This document shows, piece by piece, positions 7,340 through 15,085 of a stretch of 64,000 bases of DNA; within the stretch, counting starts at the first letter, position 1; each line of letters opens with the position of its first letter. Under the pieces are notes generated by a model. It was not told the origin of the DNA and ran no database searches. It saw only the letters and a program-made list of their open reading frames with translations. Source of the DNA: Cellulomonas sp. NS3 (GTDB lineage: Bacteria > Actinomycetota > Actinomycetes > Actinomycetales > Cellulomonadaceae); assembly GCF_024757985.1 (NCBI RefSeq), contig NZ_CP103289.1:4588001-4652000 (forward strand), written 5' to 3'. The translations under genes and the position numbers were made by a program.

Positions 7340-7882
7340 TCAGCGGAGGTTGAGGACGGCTTCGTGCAGCACGCGCCGCAGCTCGAAGTGGGCCTCGACC
7401 ATGCGCCCGAGGATGATCAGGTGGCGCACCTGCTGAGGGGTCCACTCCCGGGCGCTGGTGTCCATGATCTCCAGGGCGCCCAGCGGTTCGTCGCCGATCG
7501 AGCTGAGCGTCGTTCCCATGTAGGCCCGCATCTTCACCGCGCCGGTGACGTACGGGTTGGCTGCGAAGCGGACGTCGCGCGTCATGTCCGGGACCACCGT
7601 GGGTTCCAGGCGGTCCTGGATCGTGACCGCGGTGAAGGACTCCGCCTGCTGGAACGTCGCGATGAAGTCGCCCACACATGCCTTCACGACGCCTTCGTCC
7701 GGCAGCACCAGACCGATCGACACGTACGGGGCGCCTGTCACGTCGCGCGCCAGCTCGACGAGGTCGTCGTACTCCGGACCGTCGAACGAGTGCACCAGCC
7801 CGTACCGGTCCAGCGCCTGCAGCGAACGAGGCTCCTCGGCAAGCAGGGCGTCGGCCGGTGCGACGGTCACGTTGGCATTCAT
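7340..7882 (-). CDS. GAF-domain protein
   Basis: Cytoplasmic protein of about 180 residues. After MNANVTVAPADALLA it follows the GAF pattern used in bacterial sensor modules: DDLVELARDVTGAPYVSIGLVL, DFIATFQQAESFTAVTIQD, PYVTGAVKMRAYMGTTL, PLGALEIMDTSAREWTPQQ. There is no output domain, so it would act as a ligand-binding partner or as a remnant of a larger sensor. ATG 7882 and the GTG just before it are both behind GGAAGGGA. The adjacent 7883-8181 stretch holds only the hairpin element at 8051-8092. Confidence 0.8.
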   Translation of the reverse strand: MNANVTVAPADALLAEEPRSLQALDRYGLVHSFDGPEYDDLVELARDVTGAPYVSIGLVLPDEGVVKACVGDFIATFQQAESFTAVTIQDRLEPTVVPDMTRDVRFAANPYVTGAVKMRAYMGTTLSSIGDEPLGALEIMDTSAREWTPQQVRHLIILGRMVEAHFELRRVLHEAVLNLR

Positions 7883-8050
7883 CACGGGTCCCTTCCACGG
7901 TCGCCGACCCCCGACGACCTACCAGCCCACCCATCGGCCCCGCACCCCGCCCATCCAGCATTCGCAACAGAACCGGCCGACATCACACCCTCGCGGCGAG
8001 CACACGTGGCCGAGCCGGCGCCGACGGCACGGCGAGCACACGGACGCGAA

Positions 8051-8092
8051 GGAGGCCCCGCTGCTGCAGGGGGCTAGAGCAGCGGGGCCTCC
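8051..8092. repeat. GC-rich hairpin element, copy 1
   Basis: Perfect 15-bp stem (GGAGGCCCCGCTGCT and its complement) with a 12-nt loop GCAGGGGGCTAG. The 40-bp core is the exact reverse complement of 11934-11973, and similarity extends into the flank (GGTCGATA near 8100-8108 on the minus strand). There is no T-run, so it would be a non-canonical terminator, a small RNA or a repeated element. Confidence 0.75.
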
Positions 8093-8181
8093 ACGTCAGC
8101 GTATCGACCACATCTGGACGCCGGTCCAGTGGCGGACGGATGAACCCACGTCGGCAGGGCGCGGCATACCCCCTCCCCTAG

Positions 8182-8586
8182 TCAGCTCGGAGGTAGCCAC
8201 AGCGACCACACGCCGGCCACAACGCCGCACACCGCCCCGAGCACGACGAAACCAGGCATCGGCGCGGAGCCCGTCGAGCACGCTCGACAGGATCGTGGCC
8301 TGCACACGCGTGCCGGACGGGTCCCACGACCCGGTCGTAGTGAACGGGAGTCCCTCGGCTTCGTGGATCCGCCGGTGCTTCTCCGTCAGCCGGTTGATCG
8401 CCTCGTGGTCCGTGCCTGCTCCGCCCGCTCCCGTCCGTGCACCTCGCTGAGCTCGTCGAGCCGCCACGTCACGTGCAGGGCGCGCGCCGTTCTCTTCCGG
8501 GCCGTGGCGAGCCCGTGGCCGATGCCCCACAGCGTCAGCAGGCGCGACGCGACGGTCAGAAGGGTCAGGACGACCCGCACATCCAT
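8182..8586 (-). pseudogene. Two-membrane-segment protein gene with two compensating frameshifts
   Basis: The minus strand starts well (ATG 8586, MDVRVVLTLLTVASRLLTLWGIG, then a helical region) but this frame stops at 8386-8388. The coding signal changes frame near 8412 (DHEAINRLTEKHRRIHEAEG) and returns near 8275 to the first frame, ending in a clear membrane segment PGFVVLGAVCGVVAGVWSLW and stop at 8182-8184. The total length is a multiple of three, so the shifts cancel. Either the gene is decayed or two base errors are present. The intact protein would be about 134 residues with membrane segments at both ends. Confidence 0.5.
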
Positions 8587-8594
8587 GGCCGGGG

Positions 8595-8723
8595 TCAGCG
8601 TTCGACGCGGATGCGGGGGTGTTGTCCGGCGGGGTAGACGTCGGCGGTCCGGTCCTCGTCGCCGCGCGCGCTGCCGCCGCCGTAGGTGTCAGCAGCAAGC
8701 ACGCCGGCACCGACGTGGTCCAC
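8595..8723 (-). CDS. Small ORF, likely C-terminal remnant (42 aa)
   Basis: Minus-strand frame with a protein-like sequence (VDHVGAGVLAADTYGGG, then AGQHPRIRVER). It stops 9 bp before the start of the frameshifted gene 8182-8586. The frame is open upstream to about 8818 without any start, so only GTG 8723 is available and it lacks a ribosome binding site. It is probably the 3' end of a gene that was lost. No family recognised. A plus-strand frame is open over the same bases. Confidence 0.3.
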   Translation of the reverse strand: MDHVGAGVLAADTYGGGSARGDEDRTADVYPAGQHPRIRVER

Positions 8724-8853
8724 CGCGACGAGTCCGACACGCTCTGGCTCGACGGCGTGGCGACGAAGCCGAGCTGACGCGAGCTCGTGGTCAGAGCCCT
8801 GGCCGGGCCGGGCCGGTCATCGTTTCGGACGTTGACCGGGCCGCGGCGTGGGC

Positions 8854-9507
8854 TCAGCCGAGCAGGCGGGTCATCTCGGAGATCTCGGCGGTCTGGTCCT
8901 CGATGATCGTCTCCGCGAGCGCGACCGCGTCGGCGTTCTCGCCGCCGTCGACCTCGTCCTGCGACATCGTGATCGCGCCCTGGTGGTGCTCGATCATCAT
9001 CGTGAGGAACGCCTCGTCGAACGCGGCGCCCTCGGTCTCCTCGAGCCGCTCCATCTGCTCGTCGGTCATCATCCCGGGCATCGAGCCGTGGTCCATGTCG
9101 CCGTGGTCCATCCCGGCCATGGCGTCGTCCGCGGGGACCTCGGCGTCCCAGGCCTCGAGCCACGCGGTCATCGTCTCGATCTCGGGCCCCTGGGCGGCGG
9201 CGATGCGCTCCGCGAGGTCGAGGACCTCGGGGGTCTGCGTGCGGTCGGCGGCGAGCTCGGCCATCTCGACCGCGCCCCGGTGGTGCACGATCATCCCCTG
9301 CGCGAACTGCACGTCCGCGTCGTTGTGCTCGGCGGGCGCCTCGCTCGTCGACGCGGGTTCCGAGGCGGACGACGTGGCCGCGCCCGGGTCCGCCCCGGGG
9401 TCGCCGGAACAGCCGGTCAGGGTCAGCAGCAGCGCGACGCCCGCGGCGGCCGCACCGGGCAGCGTGGCGGTGCGGCGGGCCGGGGTCGGGCGGGTGCGTG
9501 CGGTCAT
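8854..9507 (-). CDS. DUF305 lipoprotein
   Basis: Start ATG 9507 behind GGGAG. A signal peptide with lipobox LTLTGCSG marks an anchored extracytoplasmic lipoprotein (217 aa). The mature part is a DUF305 (ferritin-like four-helix) domain with its paired motifs FAQGMIVHHRGAVEMAELA and FLTMMIEHHQGAITMSQDEV, and a Met/His/Asp-rich linker (MAGMDHGDMDHGSMPGM). Such Met/His clusters bind metals, often copper, in related proteins, so a metal-stress role is likely (inference). The next gene upstream is another lipoprotein on the same strand, 276 bp away; that gap shows nothing clear. Confidence 0.9.
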   Translation of the reverse strand: MTARTRPTPARRTATLPGAAAAGVALLLTLTGCSGDPGADPGAATSSASEPASTSEAPAEHNDADVQFAQGMIVHHRGAVEMAELAADRTQTPEVLDLAERIAAAQGPEIETMTAWLEAWDAEVPADDAMAGMDHGDMDHGSMPGMMTDEQMERLEETEGAAFDEAFLTMMIEHHQGAITMSQDEVDGGENADAVALAETIIEDQTAEISEMTRLLG

Positions 9508-9783
9508 GGTGGAGCTCCCTCGGTCTGTGGTCGGGTGGTCGAGGTGGTGGCGCGGCGCACGGGCCGGCCCCTGGACCCGGAGACGCACAGAGCGGTGCGC
9601 GGCGACCCGCATCCCCGGGACGGCACCGGCCGCGGGTCGACCGGGTCGCGACGGGTCGCGCGGCCTCCCTGCATCTCCGCATCATGACGCGGCGACGGAC
9701 GCGGCTCCAACCGCTGCACCGGTTCGCGACCGCCCGCCGGCGCTGCCGCGCGCCCCGCACCGAGGCCCGCGGCAGCGGCGACG

Positions 9784-11154
9784 TCAGCGGCCGAACGTGT
9801 CGACGAGCTCGGTCCCGGGGCGCGCCACGGTCAGGTAGCCGCCGCCGTCGAGGGCGGTCGGCACGGTGATGGTGCCGGTCACCGTGCCCGCGCGGGTGTC
9901 GAGGACGTCCACGATGCCGTCGCCTCCCCGGGAGACGTAGCCGGTGTCGCCGGCGGCCGTGATCGCCGTGATGGGCCTCCCCGGCGACGCCCACACCTCC
10001 TCGAGGTCGTCCTCGCGTGCGGGGGCGCGGCTGGGCGTCGGCAGCGGCACGGCGTGCAGGGTCTCGAGGAACGTGGGCGAGCCCGGGTCGGCGTCGACGA
10101 CGTGCGCGACGTACCCGTCGGGGTGCATGCGGGCGAACAGCACCCGGTCGTCGGCCACGGAGAAGCGGAAGGCCAGTCCGTCCCCAAGGGGCCGGCGCTG
10201 CGCCTCGTCCTCCCCCGGCGGGACGACGAACAGGTCGTTGCGCCACTCGCCCCACGTCTCGCTCGACTGGTCGCGCACGTAGCTCCACACGTGCGGCGCC
10301 TCGGCGCCCAGGACGCGGAGGTAGTAGCCGCGGCCCCAGTCCCGGTCGCCCGCCGTCCAGCTCAGCACGCCCTCGGGCGCGAGCTCGCCGCCGTCGACGT
10401 GGACGCGCTCGAGCCCGGCGTCCGTCGCGAGGAGCAGGTGACCGTCGACGACGGCCTCGCCGTGCCCGTACGCGCCGACGTCGGTCGTGCTGGTGGCCTC
10501 CGCGGGCCCGTCGAGCACGTCCTCGAGCGGGAAGGCCTCGACCCGCCCGGCCTCGGCACCGTCCCGGTGCAGGAGCGTGTCGCCGACGAGCGCGATCCCG
10601 GGCTCCTCGGTCGCCACCGGCAGGGTCGCCACGGACTCGAAGGTCTCGAGGTCGACCACGGTGAGGGCACCCGTGCCGGTCTGCGGGTCGGCGGAGGTGC
10701 TCACGACGGCACGCGCGCCCTCCGGGTCGACCGCGATGTGGACGGCCGAGCCGGGGAGGTCGACGCGGTCGGTGATCACGGGCTCGTCGCGCGTGACGTC
10801 CAGGGCGAGCAGCTCGGGCGTGTCGATGTCGGCGAGCAGCAGGCGGCCGTCCTCGAGCTGCACGAACCCGGCGTGGTCCTGGACCTTGACGCCTTCCAGC
10901 GTGCCGAGCAGCTCGTGCTCCGGCACGGAGTACGTGTGGATCGCTCCGGCGGCAGGGTCGGCGACGACGAGGCGCTCCTCGGCCGTCCGCACCGCCTCGG
11001 CGTCGGCGGTGCTCTCGGGGGCCCGCGGCGCGGCCCCGCTGCACGCGCTCAGGGTCAGCACCCCGGCGAGCCCGGCGGCGAGGGCGCCGCCCGCGCGCCG
11101 TCGGCCGAGCGCAGGACGAGGGCCCGTCGGACCGGGTACGGATGGGGTGGGCAT
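9784..11154 (-). CDS. Beta-propeller lipoprotein
   Basis: Secreted lipoprotein of 456 residues (lipobox LTLSACSG; start ATG 11154 behind AGGAGG). The mature part is made of repeated propeller blades (ALDVTRDEPVITDRV, LTVVDLETFESVATLPV, DGIVDVLDTRAGTVTGTI), like YVTN/quinoprotein-amine-dehydrogenase-type repeats and the periplasmic zinc chaperone AztD. The zinc connection is only a resemblance: no metal-importer genes are in view. It lies upstream of the DUF305 lipoprotein on the same strand, which supports a shared envelope or metal-handling role. Confidence 0.75.
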   Translation of the reverse strand: MPTPSVPGPTGPRPALGRRRAGGALAAGLAGVLTLSACSGAAPRAPESTADAEAVRTAEERLVVADPAAGAIHTYSVPEHELLGTLEGVKVQDHAGFVQLEDGRLLLADIDTPELLALDVTRDEPVITDRVDLPGSAVHIAVDPEGARAVVSTSADPQTGTGALTVVDLETFESVATLPVATEEPGIALVGDTLLHRDGAEAGRVEAFPLEDVLDGPAEATSTTDVGAYGHGEAVVDGHLLLATDAGLERVHVDGGELAPEGVLSWTAGDRDWGRGYYLRVLGAEAPHVWSYVRDQSSETWGEWRNDLFVVPPGEDEAQRRPLGDGLAFRFSVADDRVLFARMHPDGYVAHVVDADPGSPTFLETLHAVPLPTPSRAPAREDDLEEVWASPGRPITAITAAGDTGYVSRGGDGIVDVLDTRAGTVTGTITVPTALDGGGYLTVARPGTELVDTFGR

Positions 11155-11274
11155 GCGGCCTCCTGGCCTCGGGCGTCAGCGACGCGACGGGTGAGCGCGC
11201 CGAACGTAACGCTAGTGCGACTCTTTATCAACAAGCGCCCCGAAGAGGCAGCGCCGCGCGACGCCGGGCCGCCC

Positions 11275-11280
11275 TAGGCT
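11275..11280 (+). promoter_or_regulatory. -10 element TAGGCT for a leaderless start
   Basis: TAGGCT ends 6 bases before ATG 11287 and there is no ribosome binding site, so transcription would begin at or next to the start codon. The same arrangement recurs at other genes in this window. No convincing -35 element. Confidence 0.5.
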
Positions 11281-11286
11281 CGCCGC

Positions 11287-11649
11287 ATGACCGCCGCCGA
11301 CCCCGCCGAGCCCGCCCAGCCCGGGCCAGCCGACACCTTCGCCGCGGTCCGCGAGCGCGTCCTCGCCCTGCACCCCGGCGACGAGGAGGGCCGCATGCTG
11401 CACTCGCTCGGCCTGCGGACCGCCGGGAAGTTCTACGCCTTCGCCACCGGCGCCGACGTCATCGTCAAGCTCCCCGCCGCACGCGTCGCCGAGCTCGTCG
11501 CGAGCGGCGCCGGGAGCCCGTGCGAGACGAAGCCGGGCCGTCCGATGCGGGAGTGGGTGCAGCTCCCGGTCCGCGACGCCGACTCGTGCCTGACCTCGGT
11601 GCTCGAGGCGCGCGCGTTCGTGCTGTCGGTCCTCGGCGCCCGGGCCTGA
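11287..11649 (+). CDS. Small conserved protein, YjbR/TfoX-like fold suspected
   Basis: Cytoplasmic 120-residue protein with the sequence GKFYAFATGADVIVKLPAARV followed by GRPMREWVQLP, a layout seen in small MmcQ/YjbR- or TfoX-like proteins of actinobacteria. The assignment is by resemblance only. ATG 11287 has TAGGCT six bases upstream and no Shine-Dalgarno, which suggests a leaderless mRNA. It is divergent from the propeller lipoprotein. Confidence 0.65.
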   Translation: MTAADPAEPAQPGPADTFAAVRERVLALHPGDEEGRMLHSLGLRTAGKFYAFATGADVIVKLPAARVAELVASGAGSPCETKPGRPMREWVQLPVRDADSCLTSVLEARAFVLSVLGARA

Positions 11650-11688
11650 GCCGCGCACCGACGCACGGGCCGGCCGGGGCGGGCCCGA

Positions 11689-11832
11689 GTGGTCCGGCGC
11701 GTCCGGGATGCGGATGGCCAGGTCGTCGCGGTCGTCATCGCGTATCGCGACCAGGACGGCGGGCTCGTGAGCGAGGTCCTCGAGCTCGAGGACGGGCTCG
11801 TGGTGCGCGGGCACGGGACCTACCTCGTCTGA
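11689..11832 (+). CDS. Small ORF, possible gene remnant (47 aa)
   Basis: A plus-strand frame from GTG 11689 reads RVRDADGQVVAVVIAYRDQD then SEVLELEDGLVVRGHGTYLV, a pattern like the end of an NTF2/SnoaL-type small domain. There is no ribosome binding site. It is too short for a complete domain, so it is probably a 3' remnant. It lies between the YjbR-like gene and hairpin copy 2. Confidence 0.35.
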   Translation: MVRRVRDADGQVVAVVIAYRDQDGGLVSEVLELEDGLVVRGHGTYLV

Positions 11833-11933
11833 CGGGCCTAGGCGGGACGGCCCGCATCTCACCCGCACCCCGCGCCGGCTTCATCCCGCCCGCCGCTCCA
11901 CCTCGCACGCACCCCGGTCGATAGACTGAGGCA

Positions 11934-11973
11934 GAGGCCCCGCTGCTCTAGCCCCCTGCAGCAGCGGGGCCTC
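11934..11973. repeat. GC-rich hairpin element, copy 2 (inverted relative to copy 1)
   Basis: Stem GAGGCCCCGCTGCT with its complement and loop CTAGCCCCCTGC. It is the exact reverse complement of the 8051-8092 core. Upstream GGTCGATAGACTGA contains TAGACT, a good -10 hexamer that would start transcription just before the hairpin, which is compatible with a short RNA gene. Similar bases (GGTCGATA..CTGA) flank copy 1 in mirror orientation. Confidence 0.75.
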
Positions 11974-12099
11974 CTCCATGCCCGGGACCGGGCCGCCGCT
12001 CCGCGGGTGGTCCGGACCGCCCCGATGACCGGGCGCCTCGGGCGCCGCACCGGACGACGGGCGGACGGTGAGCCCGAGCGGTGCGGCAGGGTGGTCGGC

Positions 12100-12795
12100 A
12101 TGCCCGAGCACCACGACGCCGAGCCTGCCGCCCCGACCCCGGACCGGGTCGGGCCACGCCTGCGCACGCTGTGGCTGGTGACCCACGCCGAGGCGACGCA
12201 CCACGCCGACGGCCTCGTCGGCGGGTGGTTCGACTCGGCGCTCACGCCCCGCGGGGCGCAGGACGCAGCACTCGGCGGGCAGGAGCTGCGGCGACGGGTG
12301 CCGCCCGACGCCGACGTCGAGCTCGTCTCGTCCGACCTGCGGCGCGCCCAGCAGACCGCGGCCGCCGTCGGGGCCGCGCTCGGGACGACGTCCTCGCTCG
12401 ACGCCCGGCTGCGGGAGAAGTCGTACGGCGTCGCCGGTGGGCGCCCGCAGGCCTGGCTCGACGCGCGCTTCGTGGCGCCCCCGGCGTCGGGCGACCGGCT
12501 CCGGCACGACGAGGGGATCGACGGCGCCGAGCCGTGGCTGACGTTCGCCCGTCGCGTCTACGCGGGGGTGTCCGACCTGCTGAGCCGCCCGCGCGACCAC
12601 CAGGTCGTGGTCGCGCACGGCGGCTCTGGCCAGCTCGTCGTCGCCGCGTGGCTCGGGGTGCCGGTCTCGGCGACCGGGTACGCGCGGTTCCGCCTGCCGG
12701 CGGGGAGCCTCACCGTGCTGCGCGAGGACGGTCGCTTCCACAACCGCGAGGTCACCGAGCTCGGGTCGACCGCGCACCTCGGGCTCAGGGCGTGA
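12100..12795 (+). CDS. Histidine phosphatase family protein with altered RHG motif
   Basis: About 230 residues; ATG 12100 chosen because upstream codons are non-conserved. The phosphoglycerate-mutase-like pattern is present: start motif LWLVTHAEA, LTPRGAQDA, SSDLRRAQQTAAAVG, and second histidine motif VVVAHGGSG. In catalytically active members the first motif is RHG; here it is THA, so the catalytic His is kept but the phosphate-binding Arg is replaced. Activity is therefore uncertain. The 3' end overlaps the converging oxidoreductase gene by 11 bases. Confidence 0.85.
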   Translation: MPEHHDAEPAAPTPDRVGPRLRTLWLVTHAEATHHADGLVGGWFDSALTPRGAQDAALGGQELRRRVPPDADVELVSSDLRRAQQTAAAVGAALGTTSSLDARLREKSYGVAGGRPQAWLDARFVAPPASGDRLRHDEGIDGAEPWLTFARRVYAGVSDLLSRPRDHQVVVAHGGSGQLVVAAWLGVPVSATGYARFRLPAGSLTVLREDGRFHNREVTELGSTAHLGLRA

Positions 12796-15085
12796 GCAGC
12801 GACCGGTCCTCCCGTGCCGCCCCGCGCAGCGTCGCGGTCACCGGGAGGTTGTGCCGGAAGACGTCGTCCGGGTCGTAGCGCTCCTTGAGGGCGAGGAGGC
12901 GGGCCAGGGTCGCCGGCGGGAAGGCGTCCTCGACGCGCTCGGGCCGCGGGTCGGTGTCGAAGCTGCCGTACAGCCCGGACCAGTGGTGGGCCATCGCGTC
13001 CCACAGGCGGTCCACCCGGTCCCGCTCGGACCCCATGGCGACGAGCGAGAACCCGGCGCTGCGGTGCGCGTAGGCCGTGGCGTCGGCCGGGACGTCGTTG
13101 ACGGCGCCGCCCGCCGAGCGGATCTGGAAGAAGTGCACCGCCCCGCTGCGGACCAGGCGCTCGAGGTCCGTCGCGAGCCCGGGCGTCACGTGCTCGACGA
13201 GCGAGGAGCGGGACACCGGCTCGCCGTGTCCCCCGTGCACGTCGGCGGTCCGGCGCACGACACCCGTGTACGGGAGCACGTGCACGGACTGCTGCACCAG
13301 CGGGGCGAGCATCGCGAACGGCTGGAGGCGCTCGACGATCGTCTCGGGCACGTCGGAGTCGACGACCGCGAGCACGTGCGCGACGACCTGCCCGCCGCGC
13401 GGGGCGCCGACGATGAGGAACGGCGTCACGTCGCGCGGCGCGGCCTCGACGAGCGCGCCGAAGTCGTGCAGGTAGCCGGCGACGTCGTCGACCGCGAACG
13501 ACAGCTGCGCGAACCCGACGTCGCCGACCTCGTCGACCTCGAACTCGAACGAGGTGACGACCCCGAGGTTGCCGCCCGCGCCGCGCAGGCCCCAGAAGAG
13601 CTCGGGGTGGTGCTCGGCGTCGGCGCGCACGACCGACCCGTCGGCCAGCACGACGTCGGCCGCGCGCACGTGGTCGATCGTCAGCCCGTGCTCGCGCGCG
13701 AGGAACCCGAGACCGCCCGCGGTGGCCAGCCCGCCGACGCCGACGCCGCCGTAGTCGCCCGACGTGAGCGCCCACCCGTGCGGCTGGAGCGCCTCGGCGA
13801 CCGCTCCCCACCGCGCCCCGGCACCGATCCGCACGCGCCGCGTCGCGACGTCGAGCACCTCGATCCCGTCGAGGTGGCGCAGGTCCAGCACGATGCCGCC
13901 GTCGTTGGTCGACCGGCCGCTGATGCCGTGGCCGCCGCTTCGCACGGCGAGGGCGACCGGCTGGGTCCGCGCCCAGGTCAGGGCCACGGCGACCTGCGCG
14001 GTGTCACGGGGCAGCAGCACCAGGCCGGGCCGTCCGGCGCGGAGGTAGTTGGAGCGCATCGCGGGGTACCGGGTGTCGCCGGGCTCGACGGTCTCGACGC
14101 CCGCCGGGACGGTGTCGTACGCGATGCCGGCGCGGCGCGCGGTCCGGACGCGAGCGCTGCGGGTCGGCGCCGGGGCGGTGCCCCGCGCGGTGCGGGTCGC
14201 GGCGACCGCGGACCGGACGGCCGGGGCGACCTCGGTGGCCCACCGGTCGAGCGCCCCGGCGTCCTGGGTCGCGAGGAGGACCGTGTCGACGCCGTCGTCG
14301 ACCACGAGCCCGACGACCTCCTCGACCGTGGGCACACCTGCCGCCCCGGCGAGCGTGAGCACGCGTCGCACGTCCCCCGGCTCCCGGCCGTGCCGGGCTG
14401 CGGCACGGTCGAGCTGCTGCTGCAGGCGACCGACGTCCGCGAGCGCGTCGCCCGCCGCGCCGAGGTCGAGCCACCAGGCGTCGGCCGTGCGCGCCGCGAG
14501 GTCGATCGACGCGTCGTCGGCACCGGAGACCCCGACGGGGACGTCATGGGCCGGCGCGGGGCCGCGCGCCGCACCCGGGACGGGGTGCGCCGGACCCGGA
14601 GCGACCAACGGGGTCCCGTCCGGCGTCCACATGCCCCGGACGACAGCCACGACCTCGCCGAGCGCGTCCGCCGCGCCGTCCGCTCCTTCGTCCGCCGCGC
14701 CGTCCGCTCCCTCGTCCGCCGCGGTCGTCAGCGCGAGCTCGACGCGGCCCCCGGTGAGCAGGTCGAGGCTCGCCACCGCCTGCGCGAGCACGGCCGGGGG
14801 GCCGTCGACCCCGAGCCCGTCGGCGACGAGCGTGATCCGTCGCGTGACCCCCGCGACCCACCCGAGCGCCGTCCAGGCGTCGAGCCCGACGGCGACGTCC
14901 GCGCCGGCCCCGTCGTCCGCGACGCGCGCGCGACCGCCACCTGCGCCAGGGCCGACCGCGAGCACGTCCAGCCCGCCGGCCTCCGCGACGGCGGCGAGCC
15001 GGGTCAGTGCCGCGGGGTCGCGCGCGTCGCCCCGGACCGCCGCGCCGAGCCGCAGCGCGTGCCCGGCGTCCCCGCGCCCGCTCAC
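12785..15085 (-). CDS. Fusion: luciferase-like flavin monooxygenase plus BBE-type FAD oxidoreductase
   Basis: One 766-residue frame carries two enzymes. Residues 1 to about 325 are a luciferase-like (LLM) flavin-dependent domain: LTRLAAVAEAGGLDVLAVGP, AVASLDLLTGGRVELAL, DAWWLDLGAAG. It contains a tandem ADEGADGA insert. From about 350 a PCMH FAD-binding domain follows with RSGGHGISGRST (the His that commonly carries covalent FAD in the berberine-bridge family) and the BBE C-terminus (KERYDPDDVFRHNLPV). GTG 15085 overlaps the stop of the upstream LLM gene (GTGA), so translation is probably coupled. It would couple two oxidations of an unknown, perhaps aromatic or terpenoid, substrate (inference). 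Confidence 0.85.
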   Translation of the reverse strand: MSGRGDAGHALRLGAAVRGDARDPAALTRLAAVAEAGGLDVLAVGPGAGGGRARVADDGAGADVAVGLDAWTALGWVAGVTRRITLVADGLGVDGPPAVLAQAVASLDLLTGGRVELALTTAADEGADGAADEGADGAADALGEVVAVVRGMWTPDGTPLVAPGPAHPVPGAARGPAPAHDVPVGVSGADDASIDLAARTADAWWLDLGAAGDALADVGRLQQQLDRAAARHGREPGDVRRVLTLAGAAGVPTVEEVVGLVVDDGVDTVLLATQDAGALDRWATEVAPAVRSAVAATRTARGTAPAPTRSARVRTARRAGIAYDTVPAGVETVEPGDTRYPAMRSNYLRAGRPGLVLLPRDTAQVAVALTWARTQPVALAVRSGGHGISGRSTNDGGIVLDLRHLDGIEVLDVATRRVRIGAGARWGAVAEALQPHGWALTSGDYGGVGVGGLATAGGLGFLAREHGLTIDHVRAADVVLADGSVVRADAEHHPELFWGLRGAGGNLGVVTSFEFEVDEVGDVGFAQLSFAVDDVAGYLHDFGALVEAAPRDVTPFLIVGAPRGGQVVAHVLAVVDSDVPETIVERLQPFAMLAPLVQQSVHVLPYTGVVRRTADVHGGHGEPVSRSSLVEHVTPGLATDLERLVRSGAVHFFQIRSAGGAVNDVPADATAYAHRSAGFSLVAMGSERDRVDRLWDAMAHHWSGLYGSFDTDPRPERVEDAFPPATLARLLALKERYDPDDVFRHNLPVTATLRGAAREDRSLLTP

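Noticed and set aside
8051-8092. 6C RNA
   Set aside because: The C-rich loop is reminiscent, but only one hairpin is present and the C run has five, not six or more, bases in each of two loops.
8096-11044. 982-codon minus-strand ORF
   Set aside because: Out-of-frame shadow of the lipoprotein genes; Arg/Pro/Gly-rich with no domain. Only its last part carries real coding signal, described as the frameshifted gene at 8182-8586.
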